64,000 nucleotides of DNA from Pigmentiphaga humi. GTDB lineage: Bacteria > Pseudomonadota > Gammaproteobacteria > Burkholderiales > Burkholderiaceae_B. Position 1 is the stretch's first letter. The number at the start of each line of letters is the position of its first letter. The translations under genes and the position numbers were made by a program. The DNA lies in contig NZ_UWPJ01000023.1 of NCBI RefSeq assembly GCF_900606115.1, forward strand, positions 248,001 through 312,000, read 5' to 3'. This document shows positions 14,646-23,162 of this stretch, in pieces. The notes beneath the pieces were generated by a model, which was given only the letters and a program-made list of their open reading frames with translations, had not been told where the DNA came from and ran no database searches.

Positions 14646-16939
14646 TGTGTGCTCTCTTGTCCTTGCCGGGCCTGGAGCCCGGCCCAGATCTTCTCGGGGC
14701 GGATGGGAAGATCGGTAATGCGTACGCCCACGGCATCCTCGATGGCCGCGGCCAGCGACGAGGCCACGCCGAAGGCCGCGCTTTCGCCGACGCCCTTGCC
14801 GCCGAACGGGCCGTTGGCCTGGTAGGCGTCCACCGCCTCGCGGCCGATGTAGCGGGGAATGTCCTGGATGCCGGGGATCTTGTATTCGGACAGGCCGGCG
14901 TTGCGCAGCTGGCCCTGCTCGTCGAATTCCATTTCCTCCAGCGTGACGGTGCCCAGCTGCATGATGGCCGAGCCGCTGATCTGGGTGTCGACGACCAGCG
15001 GATTGAGCGCGGTGCCGCAATCGACCACGTTCTCCATGCGCAGGATGGTGTACATGCCGGTCTCGGTGTCGACTTCGACCTCCATGGCGCAGCCGCCTAT
15101 CATCCAGTTCGGCGTGATGTCCTCGGACTGGCCGGTCTGTTTGTCGGGCGACTGGTAGGTGGGCTTGTAGACGCCGGTGCCGATGATGGTGCCGGCCTGC
15201 ATGCCGAACTTGCGCACGAACAGCATGCCCAGGTCGTTCGGATCGACCCGGTCGACGCCGACTTCGCGCGCCATCGCCTGCAGCTTGGCGAGCGCATCCT
15301 CGGCGGCCAGGCGCACGGCGTGGCCCATGTGGAAGGTCGAGCGCGATCCCAGCGTGGCCATGTCGTACGGCGAGGCGTCGGTATCGGGAGAAACGACCGA
15401 GACCGATTCGGCCGGCACGCCGATGACTTCGGAGACGATCATCGCCATCACGGTGTCGGACCCCTGGCCCATGTCCACGGTATTGCCCTGGACGCTGCAG
15501 CTGCCGTCGGCCGCCACCGAGACTGCGGCCACCGACGTGGTGGGCGAGACGCAGGCCTTGATGCCCACGCCTATGCCGCGGCCGCGCCGCTTGCGGCCGG
15601 TGCCGCGCTCGATGGCTTGGTCCCAGCCGAAGCGTTCGGCCAGGCGCTTGAGCACGGCGGGGATGGCGGCGTCCTGCATGACGGTGCCGGTGGCGTGGCG
15701 CTTGCCGTCGGACAGCACGTTGCGCAGCCGGAACTCGAGCGGATCCTGGCCCAGCGCCCGGGCGATGATGTCGGCCTGGCTTTCATAGGCCCATACCAGC
15801 TGCGGAATGCCGAAGCCGCGGAACGCGCCGGCCGGCGGGCGATTGGTGTAGATCGCCACGGAGCTGACGTCCACGTGCTCGATGTCGTACGGCCCGGGCG
15901 CGGTGAAACCGGATTTCTGGGTGACGCGGGGGCCGATGTCGGCATAGGCGCCGCCGTTCCACAGCACCTCGCAGCGGCGCGCGGTAATGCGTCCGCTTTC
16001 GTCCACCGCGGACTCGATCCGGAAGGTGGTGGGGTGGCGGGTGATGGTGTAGAACTGCTCGGCCATCGTCAGCGCCACGCGCACCGGCCGGTGGCACAGC
16101 ATGCTCAGCGCCACGGCCAGCGGTTCGAGCTTGACGTAGAGCTTGCAGCCGAAGCCGCCGCCCAGGAAGGCCGTCTTGATGGTGACCTGGTTCTCGCGCC
16201 AGCCCAGCAGGCGGGCGATCTCGGTGCGCGCGAAGGAGGGCGTCTGGCTGGCGGTGTAGACGTAGGCATGCGAGTGGCGCACGTCGGCGACCGACACCAT
16301 GGGCTCCAGCGGGACGTGCATCACTTGCTGTGTCTTGAAGGTGTTCTTGAACACCCGGTGGGCGCGCGCGAAAGCCTCGTCCACATTGCCTTTCTTGACG
16401 CCGAAGGTCAGCGCCACGTTGGTGTCGCGGATGCCGCTCAGGTGCTTGAGGTCGGCGAAGGTGCCGGCAGGCCGCAGCGAATCGTGCACGTAGATGTCCG
16501 AGTGCATGGCCTCGACCTCGTCCAGCACCGCGGGCAGTTCCTCGATATCGGCCATGACCAGGCCGGCGGCATCCTCGGCCACGTGCGGCGATTCGGCCAC
16601 GACCACGGCAAGCGGTTCGCCCACGTAGCGCACCTTGTCGATGGCCAGGATGGGCTGGTCGTGGAAGGCCGGACCGTAGTAGGGCTCGGGAATGACCGTG
16701 AGGATGTCGGCGCCGGTGTAGACCCCGATGACGCCGGGGACGGCGCGCGCTTCCTCGACGTTCACGCCGAGCAGCCTGCCGTGCGCCACGTGGCTGCGCA
16801 CGATCTTGGCGTGCAGCATGCCGGGCAGCGAAACGTGGTGGGTGTAGTTGGCGCGGCCGGTCACCTTGTCGACCGCCTCGAGGCGGCGCAGGCCCTTGCC
16901 CAGGCGCGTCAGGGAAGGACGTTCGGTCGATGTCGTCAT
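14642..16939 (-). CDS. Molybdenum hydroxylase large subunit (xanthine oxidase family, not CO dehydrogenase)
   Basis: 765 residues binding molybdopterin-cytosine-dinucleotide-type cofactor. The N-terminal ald_Xan_dh_C-like domain covers about 20-130 (GKGLRRLEAVDKVTGRANY) and the Mo-binding domains follow. The Mo-site loop reads GAFRGFGIPQ at about 371-381, and the catalytic Glu sits in GKGVGESAAF at about 717. The CO-dehydrogenase loop AYxCSFR is absent, so CO is excluded. The family hydroxylates electron-poor ring carbons with water as oxygen source, in substrates such as nicotinate, isoquinoline or purines, or reduces hydroxybenzoyl-CoA. ATGA overlaps on both sides tie it to the FAD and iron-sulfur subunits. 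Confidence 0.9.
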   Translation of the reverse strand: MTTSTERPSLTRLGKGLRRLEAVDKVTGRANYTHHVSLPGMLHAKIVRSHVAHGRLLGVNVEEARAVPGVIGVYTGADILTVIPEPYYGPAFHDQPILAIDKVRYVGEPLAVVVAESPHVAEDAAGLVMADIEELPAVLDEVEAMHSDIYVHDSLRPAGTFADLKHLSGIRDTNVALTFGVKKGNVDEAFARAHRVFKNTFKTQQVMHVPLEPMVSVADVRHSHAYVYTASQTPSFARTEIARLLGWRENQVTIKTAFLGGGFGCKLYVKLEPLAVALSMLCHRPVRVALTMAEQFYTITRHPTTFRIESAVDESGRITARRCEVLWNGGAYADIGPRVTQKSGFTAPGPYDIEHVDVSSVAIYTNRPPAGAFRGFGIPQLVWAYESQADIIARALGQDPLEFRLRNVLSDGKRHATGTVMQDAAIPAVLKRLAERFGWDQAIERGTGRKRRGRGIGVGIKACVSPTTSVAAVSVAADGSCSVQGNTVDMGQGSDTVMAMIVSEVIGVPAESVSVVSPDTDASPYDMATLGSRSTFHMGHAVRLAAEDALAKLQAMAREVGVDRVDPNDLGMLFVRKFGMQAGTIIGTGVYKPTYQSPDKQTGQSEDITPNWMIGGCAMEVEVDTETGMYTILRMENVVDCGTALNPLVVDTQISGSAIMQLGTVTLEEMEFDEQGQLRNAGLSEYKIPGIQDIPRYIGREAVDAYQANGPFGGKGVGESAAFGVASSLAAAIEDAVGVRITDLPIRPEKIWAGLQARQGQESTQ

Positions 16940-17814
16940 GCTTGCCTCGTTGCCGGCCGGGCGGTTTTCATGGCCTGCTCGAAAACTTCGGGAAGATAGG
17001 CGCGCAGCAGCGCCTGCTTGTATTCCATGCTGCCGTGGTTGTCGGCCACCAGCGGCGCCTCGGCGACAGCCGCCTCGGCCGCCTTGCGGGCCAGTGCTTC
17101 CGACCAGGGCTGCCCTTCGACCAGCGCCTCGGTCTGTTCCAGGCGCTTGGGGCGGTCGGTGGCGGCGCCGATGAACAGGCGGGCGCGGCCGATGCGGTCG
17201 CCGGTCATGTCGAAGGCGGCCGCGATGCCCAGCGTGGGCCAGTCGTGGCGGGCGCGGGTGGTGACCTTCTTGTAGTAGGCACAGCCTGGCTGGCGGGGAA
17301 TGAACAGCCCGGTGACGAGTTCGTCGGCCGCCAGCGCGGTTTCGTAATAGCCCTGGTAGAGCTGGTCCACCGGGATCTCGCGGCTGCCGCGTACGCTGCG
17401 GGCCGTCACGCGCGCGTCCAGCGCGCTCAGGACCGGCGGCAGATCCATGTGCGGATCGCCGTGCGATAGATAGCCGCCTATCATCGCGACGTTGCGCACG
17501 CGCGGATTGGCCAGGGTGACGAATACCTGCGCCAGCACGGGATGCGAGCGCATCAGGGCGGCGTGGCGTTCCATCTCGCCCAGGGTGGCCAGGGCATCGA
17601 CGCGCGCCTGGCCGTCGTCGCCGACCTGGATCCGGTTCAGCGAGGCGCGCAGGCCTTCCAGGCTGACCAGGCTATCCACGTTGAGCACGCCGGCGCGGCG
17701 CATCAGCGAGATCGCGGTCGAGCCGCTGACCGGGCGGCCGGCGAAATCCGGCGCGGCGATCAGTTCCAGCGCCTCGTCGAGCGAGGCCGGACGCAGCAGT
17801 TCGTAGGGAGACAT
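16936..17814 (-). CDS. Molybdenum hydroxylase medium subunit, FAD-binding
   Basis: 292 residues of the CoxM-like FAD subunit. The FAD domain has a modified first loop, PVSGSTAISLM, in place of the usual GG(T/Q) motif. The second loop is MIGGYLSHGDPHMDLPP, where most relatives have TIGGN, a variant found in hydroxylases of ring compounds. The C-terminal CO_deh_flav_C-type domain follows from about 175. It has no extra iron-sulfur insertion, unlike 4-hydroxybenzoyl-CoA reductase, which argues against reductive use. The ATG at 17814 is 16 bp after the hydrolase stop; its own stop overlaps the large-subunit start. Confidence 0.88.
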   Translation of the reverse strand: MSPYELLRPASLDEALELIAAPDFAGRPVSGSTAISLMRRAGVLNVDSLVSLEGLRASLNRIQVGDDGQARVDALATLGEMERHAALMRSHPVLAQVFVTLANPRVRNVAMIGGYLSHGDPHMDLPPVLSALDARVTARSVRGSREIPVDQLYQGYYETALAADELVTGLFIPRQPGCAYYKKVTTRARHDWPTLGIAAAFDMTGDRIGRARLFIGAATDRPKRLEQTEALVEGQPWSEALARKAAEAAVAEAPLVADNHGSMEYKQALLRAYLPEVFEQAMKTARPATRQA

Positions 17815-17830
17815 GGCGGGATTCCTTCGG

Positions 17831-18643
17831 CTAGCCGCGCGCCAGTTCGCGCAGGCACGCAGCCACGTCCTGCGGGTACTCCAGCGGCGACAGGTGGCGT
17901 GCGCGCGGCAGCACGCGCAGCGTCGATCCTGCAATGGCATCGGCCAGCGCCTGCGCCATGGCCACGGGCGTGGCGTAGTCTTCTTCGCCGACGAGAATGC
18001 GGGTGGGCACGGCGATGCCGGCCAGCCCGCCGCGCTGGTCCATATTGCCCAGCATGCGGCAGGTTTCAAGATAGGCCGGCACGTCGTTGGCCAGGAAGAC
18101 CTCCTTGCAGCGCGCCACCACGTCCGGGTGGGCGCTGCGGAACTCGTCGGTGAACCAGCGGGTTTCCTGGAATGCGATCAGGCTGGCCAACCCCTCCCGG
18201 ACCGCTTTCTGGCCGCGGTCTTCCCAATCGGCCGGCGCGCTGGCGCCGTACCAGGCGGTGGTGTCGAACAGCCCCAGCCCGGCGGTGCGGCCAGGGTGGC
18301 GGATGGCGAAGGCCAGCGCCACGCTGCCGCCCATCGAGGCGCCGCCCACGGCCGCGCGTTCCCAGCCCAGCGCGTCCAGTACCGCCGCGAGATCGTCGGC
18401 GAAGGTCTCGACGCGGTAGGGGCCCGCCGGCCTGCCGGAGCGGCCGTGGCCGCGGGCGTCGATGGCCGCGACCGCGACGTCCGTGCCGAGATGGGCCACG
18501 ACGGAATCCCAGAACGTATGGTCCATGGCCAGCGAGTGGACCAGGGCGATGCGCCGGCGCGAGGCGGGATCGCCATGCAATGCGTAAGCGATGCGGGTGC
18601 CGTCCTGGGCGGAGGCGAACTGCGGGTGGGGCGTTTGAGTCAT
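17831..18643 (-). CDS. Alpha/beta hydrolase, 3-oxoadipate-enol-lactonase-like
   Basis: 270 residues. The nucleophile elbow is GGASMGG with S103. The acid is probably the Asp in VGEEDYATP near 222, and the His lies in RARHLSPLEYP near 248, completing the triad. The oxyanion region reads LVHSLAMDHTFWD. The nearest characterised relatives by pattern are enol-lactonases and carbon-carbon or ester hydrolases of aromatic pathways. It lies directly before the FAD-subunit gene. A role in hydrolysing a lactone, lactam or ring-cleavage product of the pathway is inferred from this position. Confidence 0.82.
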   Translation of the reverse strand: MTQTPHPQFASAQDGTRIAYALHGDPASRRRIALVHSLAMDHTFWDSVVAHLGTDVAVAAIDARGHGRSGRPAGPYRVETFADDLAAVLDALGWERAAVGGASMGGSVALAFAIRHPGRTAGLGLFDTTAWYGASAPADWEDRGQKAVREGLASLIAFQETRWFTDEFRSAHPDVVARCKEVFLANDVPAYLETCRMLGNMDQRGGLAGIAVPTRILVGEEDYATPVAMAQALADAIAGSTLRVLPRARHLSPLEYPQDVAACLRELARG

Positions 18644-18671
18644 CTGTTCTCGTTTCCGGTATGTCGGCGTT

Positions 18672-19634
18672 TCAATCCACCTTGCCGATGCGCTGCACGG
18701 CCTGGATCTGCCCGTCGGCGTCTTCCTTCCAGTATTTGGCGAAGTCGGCCGTGTTCAGGTACTTGATGGGCAGGCCGCCGCCTTCGATGGTCTTCTTGAC
18801 GCGGGCGTCTTCAGAGGCGAACTTGGCGGCTTCGCCGAGTTTTTCCAGCACGGCCTTGGGCGTGCCCGCGGGGGCGAACAGGCCGCTCCACTGGTAGAAC
18901 TCGACGTTGTAGCCCTGGGACTTGAGGCTGGGCAGCTTGGGGAAGGCTTCCAGCGGCTCGTCGCCCCAGTGGGCCAGCACGCGCAGCGCGCCGCTGTTCA
19001 CGTGCTGCTTGACCGAAGCCGGAGAGGCCGCCACGGCCTGGATCTGGTTGCCCATCAAGGCCAGCAGCGCCGGCCCGGCGCCGCCGAACGGCACGTGCAG
19101 CATGTCCATGCCGGCGGCGTTGCCCAGCGAGGCCATGTACATGTGCAGCGTGCCGTAGACGCCCGAGGAACCATAGGTGATCTGGTGCTTGCGGCCGTAG
19201 TCGACGAATTCCTGCAGCGTCTTCCAGGGGCTGTCCGCGCGCACGGCCAGCACGGTCGGATCGGCGGTGATGCGGGCGATGGGGACCAGCTGGTCGAGCT
19301 GGTACATGGATTGGCGGCCGACCAGCTTGTCCGCGGTGGGCATGCTGGAGATGGAGGGCAGCGAGATCAGGATGGTGTAGCCGTCGGGAGCCGCCCGCGC
19401 GACGTGCGCAATGCCCGCCGCGCCGCCCGAACCGGCCTTGTTCTCGACCACGACCGGCTGGCCGAGCTTGCGCGACATGGCTTCGGCCACGGGGCGGGCG
19501 ACCGTGTCCGCCACGCCGCCGGGGGAGAAAGGCACGATCAGGGTAACGGGCCGGCTCGGCCATTGCTGGGCGAAGGCGGTGCCGGCGGCCAGCGTGCCCG
19601 CCAGGGTGGCGGCAAATATCGTCGTGTGGTTCAT
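18672..19634 (-). CDS. Bug/TctC-family periplasmic binding protein
   Basis: 320 residues with a Sec signal peptide ending at about AFAQQ (residues 16-20) and the Bug start of the mature protein, WPSRPVTLIVPFSPGGVADT. DGYTILIS and GMDMLHVPFGGAGPAL are further family marks. The ATG at 19634 is preferred over an upstream start because the signal peptide begins there, with GAGGAGCA just ahead. It lies 28 bp before the hydrolase and 32 bp after the UbiD gene, inside the nine-gene operon. It should bind the substrate or a related carboxylate in the periplasm; no TctAB membrane pair is present. Confidence 0.88.
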   Translation of the reverse strand: MNHTTIFAATLAGTLAAGTAFAQQWPSRPVTLIVPFSPGGVADTVARPVAEAMSRKLGQPVVVENKAGSGGAAGIAHVARAAPDGYTILISLPSISSMPTADKLVGRQSMYQLDQLVPIARITADPTVLAVRADSPWKTLQEFVDYGRKHQITYGSSGVYGTLHMYMASLGNAAGMDMLHVPFGGAGPALLALMGNQIQAVAASPASVKQHVNSGALRVLAHWGDEPLEAFPKLPSLKSQGYNVEFYQWSGLFAPAGTPKAVLEKLGEAAKFASEDARVKKTIEGGGLPIKYLNTADFAKYWKEDADGQIQAVQRIGKVD

Positions 19635-19666
19635 GCTGCTCCTCGTTCTTGGTGTCGTTCTTCGGG

Positions 19667-21127
19667 TCATTCGTCGAGTACGTGTCCCCACTTGCGGCGG
19701 GTCTCCGCTTGCAGGGCCTTGCTGGCTTCGGCAACCTCGGGGAACCGGCCGAGGTAGTCATAAGGCCGGCATGCGTCGATGACGGCCTTGGAGTTGAACG
19801 CGGTGTCGGTGCCGAAGGTGACGAACATCGGGTCGTTCTTCGAGCCCATGCCGCGGGTCAGTACGTCGATGTCGCGTTCCGGATCGGCGCGCGTGGCGAC
19901 CGCCCACATCACTTCCTGCAGGTTGGAAGGATCGATGTCTTCGTCCACCACCACGGCCCAGCGCGACATGTAGGCGCCCACGCCGCAGTTGAGCAGCAGG
20001 TGCCCCGCCTGGCGGGAATGGCCGGCGTAGCGCTGCTTGATGGACACCACGTTGAACATGCGCGCGCCGCCGATCTCGTGGGCCCACACGGATTGCACGT
20101 CGGGCACGCCGGCTGCCTGCAGCGCGTCCATCAGCAGCGCCGAGCGCATCACCGCTTTCGAATAGGAATAGTCGTTGGGCGGCTTGGCCGGCGGACTGCC
20201 CAGCAGGATGGGCTGCGAACGGTAATAGACGCGTTCGATGGTCACCACCGGCGAGGTGCCCTGCTTGCCAGGGTAGTAGCCGTGGAATTCGCCGAACGGG
20301 CCTTCCTCTTTTATGTCGCCGGGATGGGCCCAGCCCTCCAGCACGATCTCGGCGGCCGAGGGAATGGGCAGGCCGGTGAGCTGTCCGCGCACGACTTCCA
20401 CCGGCTGGCCCAGGATGGCGCCGATGTAGTTGTATTCGCACATGCCGTAGGGCACTTCGATGCCGGAAATGGTGTAGCCCAGCGGATCGCAGCCCAGCAC
20501 GATGGCGACCGGGAAGGGCTTGCCTGCGTCGACGTGCTTGTCGTACTGGATGGCGCCGTGCTTGCCGGGGATCATGTCCAGCCCGACGTGGTTGCGGTCG
20601 TGGATCATGACGCGGTAGGTGCCCACGTTGACCCAGTCGGTGTCGAGATCGCGGGTGACGACCATGCAGCCGGTGCCGATGTAGCGGCCGCCGTCCTTTT
20701 CATGCCAGAGCGGCGCGGGAAAGGCCGTGACGTCGACCTCGTCGCCGCTCATGACGTGTTCGAACACCGGGCCGTCGTCGACCTCCACCGGCGGAAAGTC
20801 GGCGGCGCGGCTTTTCCAGGCGTTGGGGCGTCCGCGCAGCTTGCCCACCAGGTCCTGGTGGCTATCGACGCTGCCCAGCCGCAGGATGTTGGCGAGCCGG
20901 ACGGCATTGGACGTGGTGCAGGTCAGGACGCGGTGTCCGGCCGGATAGCCGGGGATCTCGTCGAACAGCAAGGCCATGGGATCGGCCTTCTTGACGTTCA
21001 GTTCCGAGATGGCGCCCAGCTCCAGGCGCCAGTCGGCGCCCGGAACTTCCTTCACCTGCCGCATGGCGGCTATGTCTTCCAGCCAGCGCCGAAGGTCCAG
21101 TCCGTTTGCCTTGTTGGGGTTGGTCAT
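19667..21127 (-). CDS. UbiD-family (prenylated-FMN) decarboxylase
   Basis: 486 residues of the UbiD/Fdc1 family, which uses prenylated FMN to remove or add carboxylate on aromatic and acrylic acids. The catalytic set is recognisable: R172 in GTYRVMIHD, and E275 and E280 in KEEGPFGEFHGYY, close to R173/E277/E282 of Fdc1. The ligand region IHDRNHVGLDMIPGKHGA is also conserved. UbiD of ubiquinone synthesis stands elsewhere in most genomes; this copy is flanked by two Bug genes, so a catabolic role on an imported aromatic acid is likely. It needs a UbiX flavin prenyltransferase, which is not in the window. Confidence 0.88.
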   Translation of the reverse strand: MTNPNKANGLDLRRWLEDIAAMRQVKEVPGADWRLELGAISELNVKKADPMALLFDEIPGYPAGHRVLTCTTSNAVRLANILRLGSVDSHQDLVGKLRGRPNAWKSRAADFPPVEVDDGPVFEHVMSGDEVDVTAFPAPLWHEKDGGRYIGTGCMVVTRDLDTDWVNVGTYRVMIHDRNHVGLDMIPGKHGAIQYDKHVDAGKPFPVAIVLGCDPLGYTISGIEVPYGMCEYNYIGAILGQPVEVVRGQLTGLPIPSAAEIVLEGWAHPGDIKEEGPFGEFHGYYPGKQGTSPVVTIERVYYRSQPILLGSPPAKPPNDYSYSKAVMRSALLMDALQAAGVPDVQSVWAHEIGGARMFNVVSIKQRYAGHSRQAGHLLLNCGVGAYMSRWAVVVDEDIDPSNLQEVMWAVATRADPERDIDVLTRGMGSKNDPMFVTFGTDTAFNSKAVIDACRPYDYLGRFPEVAEASKALQAETRRKWGHVLDE

Positions 21128-21158
21128 GCACGATTCCAGAAAAAATTTCCCTGCGCTT

Positions 21159-22121
21159 TCAGGGCTCGATCTTGGCGCGTTCGATCACGCCGCGTACGTT
21201 CTGCAGGTCGAACTCGATGCGCTGCTTGAATTGCGCGGGCGGCATGCCGCCCACGGTGGCGCCGGCGTCGGCGAAGCGTTGCACCACGTCGGCGGCGGCC
21301 AGCGTCTTGGCCACTTCCCGGTGCAAGGTCTCGACGATGGCGTCGGGGGTGTTCTTGGGCGCGAACATGCCGACCCAGTTGGAAGCATCCACGCGCGGGA
21401 TGCCGGCGCCTTGCGCGGTTTTCCATTCCGGGTGGTCGGCCATCGTGCGCTGGGTGAGCAGGCCTATCACGTGGACCCGGCCGGTCTTGACGTGCGGCAG
21501 CACGGCGGGTACGGCCACGACGCCCAGCGGAACCTCGCCGCCGGCAACGGCCGCCATGGCGGGTGCGCCGCCCTTGTAGGGGATGTGCATGAGCTTGATG
21601 CCCGCCTCCAGCGCCAGCCATTCGCCGCCCAGGTGGTTGTAGCTGCCGGATCCGGGCGAGGAGAAGGAGAGGCCGCCGGGATTGGCCTTGGCGGCCTTGA
21701 TCACGTCATCGAAGGTCTTGTAGGGCGTGTTGGCGTTGGACACCAGCAGCAGGGGCGTGTCGCTGACCAGCGTGATGGGCTTGAAGTCGCGTTCCAGGTT
21801 GTAGGGCACGTTCTTGAACAGCGCCGGGTTCACCGAGAACTCGCCGGTGTGCGCCATCAGCAAGGTATAGCCGTCGGCGGGGGCCTGCGCGACGTAGTTC
21901 ACCGCGATGAAGCCGTTGCCGCCCGGCTTGTTTTCGACGATCACGTTCCAGCCGAGCCGTTCGGTCAGCTTCTGCGCGAGCAGTCGCGCGGTCACGTCCA
22001 CCACGCCGCCGGCGGCGAAGGGCACCACCATGCGGATCGGTCGGGCGGGGTAGTCCTGTGCCTGGGCGGTTCCCGCTGCCGCGGCAAGAAACAGGCAAGT
22101 CAGCGCTTTGGATAGTTTCAC
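21159..22121 (-). CDS. Bug/TctC-family periplasmic binding protein, first gene of the operon
   Basis: 320 residues. It starts at a GTG (22121) with a strong AGGAGGAG seven bases upstream; the in-frame codons further up look non-coding. The signal peptide ends at about TAQAQ, and the mature part begins DYPARPIRMVVPFAAGGVVD. Other Bug marks are DGYTLLMAHTGEF and HIPYKGGAPAMAAVAGGEV. It leads the nine-gene operon that runs to ridA, so the operon promoter should lie in 22122-22410. It differs clearly in sequence from the second Bug protein of the operon, so the two may bind different ligands. Confidence 0.88.
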   Translation of the reverse strand: MKLSKALTCLFLAAAAGTAQAQDYPARPIRMVVPFAAGGVVDVTARLLAQKLTERLGWNVIVENKPGGNGFIAVNYVAQAPADGYTLLMAHTGEFSVNPALFKNVPYNLERDFKPITLVSDTPLLLVSNANTPYKTFDDVIKAAKANPGGLSFSSPGSGSYNHLGGEWLALEAGIKLMHIPYKGGAPAMAAVAGGEVPLGVVAVPAVLPHVKTGRVHVIGLLTQRTMADHPEWKTAQGAGIPRVDASNWVGMFAPKNTPDAIVETLHREVAKTLAAADVVQRFADAGATVGGMPPAQFKQRIEFDLQNVRGVIERAKIEP

Positions 22122-22330
22122 GTTGCTTCTCCTCCTGGGGGGCCAGATATTTCCGGTCTGTATTCGACTGGCCCGAATTGTGCCGATCGGGGAGGAGGGC
22201 GCCAAATGAAATGTCCTTATGGCAGGCATGAGGATTTCTATTGGCCGTGCGCGGAGGCAGCGCGATGCTGCGCGCCTGCGGGCATCCGGGCCGCCGGCGC
22301 GAACGGAATGCGTGCCAGAAAGGCGACGCT

Positions 22331-22361
22331 ATAAAAATTCCTAATGGAAAGAAATTTTTAT
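22331..22361. promoter_or_regulatory. AT-rich inverted repeat in the operon's upstream region
   Basis: ATAAAAATT (22331-22339) and AATTTTTAT (22353-22361) are perfect inverted copies with a 13-base spacer, in otherwise GC-rich DNA. It lies about 210 bp before the GTG at 22121 and 50 bp beyond the 3' end of the NIPSNAP gene. It could be a protein-binding site for the operon or a terminator stem for the NIPSNAP transcript, since A/T runs flank it on both strands. Confidence 0.4.
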
Positions 22362-22410
22362 GGTTGTGGAGAGGGCGTGAAAGCCGCCGCGGAGTGCGCC
22401 GCCGCGAACG

Positions 22411-23031
22411 TCAGCGCAGCGGTGAATGCGGGCAGGCGGCGACCAGGCTGGACTCCGTGCGGGCGATCGATGCGCCGTGTCTGTTGTAGAAATCGCGCCA
22501 GCCGCCGCTGCGGATGCGGCGGTCCAGGTCGGGATAGGCCGACAACTGCACGACTTCATTCAGTCTGCCCGCGAAAGTGGTCCACACCGCGAGCGACATG
22601 GCCGGATCGTCGTCCGGTGGTTCGTCGCGCAATCGTGCCGCGATCTCGGCGGCTTTGCCGACCTTGGTCCGTATCAGGCGGAATTCGTAGGCGCTGACCT
22701 CCCCGGCCGGCGGACGCAGCGGCGCAACAGGCGACATGAAACGGATCTCCTGCTCGTCCATCAGCGGATGCACGCACGCCACGTAGTCATTGCGCCAGGC
22801 GTCCAGCCGGTCCAGCCCCGCCCGCGCCTGCTGGCGCGTGGCCAGGTCCGTGTGGCGCCACAAGTTGAACACGCGGCAAACCGAACCGATCTCGCCGGTC
22901 CAGAACCCCAGCAAACTGCCATAGGCGTCGCCGCGTATGGGAACCGCTACATCCTGCGCAAGACGCAGATACTCCTCCAGGCCTTGCGGCGTCACCGTAT
23001 AGATCCTGAGCTCATCCAATGGCATGCGCAT
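22411..23031 (-). CDS. NIPSNAP-family protein (tandem dimeric alpha/beta-barrel halves)
   Basis: 206 residues in two similar halves. Residues 1-100 (ELRIYTVTPQGLEEYL, then RVFNLWRHTDLATRQQARAGL) match the NIPSNAP pattern of an EIRxY start and a W-x-Y/H-x-DLxxR core. Residues 113-200 (AYEFRLIRTKVGKAAE, VVQLSAYPDLDRR) repeat it in degenerate form. Small dimeric barrel proteins of this type often accompany catabolic genes, but the biochemical role is unknown. An alternative start lies two codons downstream (23025). It is divergent from the Old-Yellow-Enzyme gene with 131 bp between, so the two units may share control. Confidence 0.75.
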   Translation of the reverse strand: MRMPLDELRIYTVTPQGLEEYLRLAQDVAVPIRGDAYGSLLGFWTGEIGSVCRVFNLWRHTDLATRQQARAGLDRLDAWRNDYVACVHPLMDEQEIRFMSPVAPLRPPAGEVSAYEFRLIRTKVGKAAEIAARLRDEPPDDDPAMSLAVWTTFAGRLNEVVQLSAYPDLDRRIRSGGWRDFYNRHGASIARTESSLVAACPHSPLR

Positions 23032-23070
23032 ATCCTCGCGGCGGCGTTCGTGCTTAGGGCTAGTCCTGCT

Positions 23071-23100
23071 TTGACAATTTTTCCCAAATTATAAGATACT
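23071..23100 (+). promoter_or_regulatory. Probable sigma-70 promoter for the OYE operon
   Basis: A perfect TTGACA (23071-23076) is followed, 18 bp later, by GATACT (23095-23100), in a markedly AT-rich stretch 63 bp before the ATG at 23163. On the minus strand a TATAAT is also present at 23093-23088 but has no partner -35 box. Confidence 0.6.
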
Positions 23101-23162
23101 TTATAGAACGCGGGATGCCCGTTGCGGCGGCCTGTCCTTACGCATACAGGAGATGTCGTTTC

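Noticed and set aside
14642-16939. Aerobic carbon monoxide dehydrogenase (CoxL)
   Set aside because: The Mo-site loop is GAFRGFGIPQ; the AYxCSFR loop that carries the CODH cysteine is missing.
14645-16999. 784-residue open frame antisense to the Mo subunit, and many similar long frames elsewhere
   Set aside because: High third-position GC leaves antisense frames open. Their translations are His/Gly/Arg-rich without family motifs.
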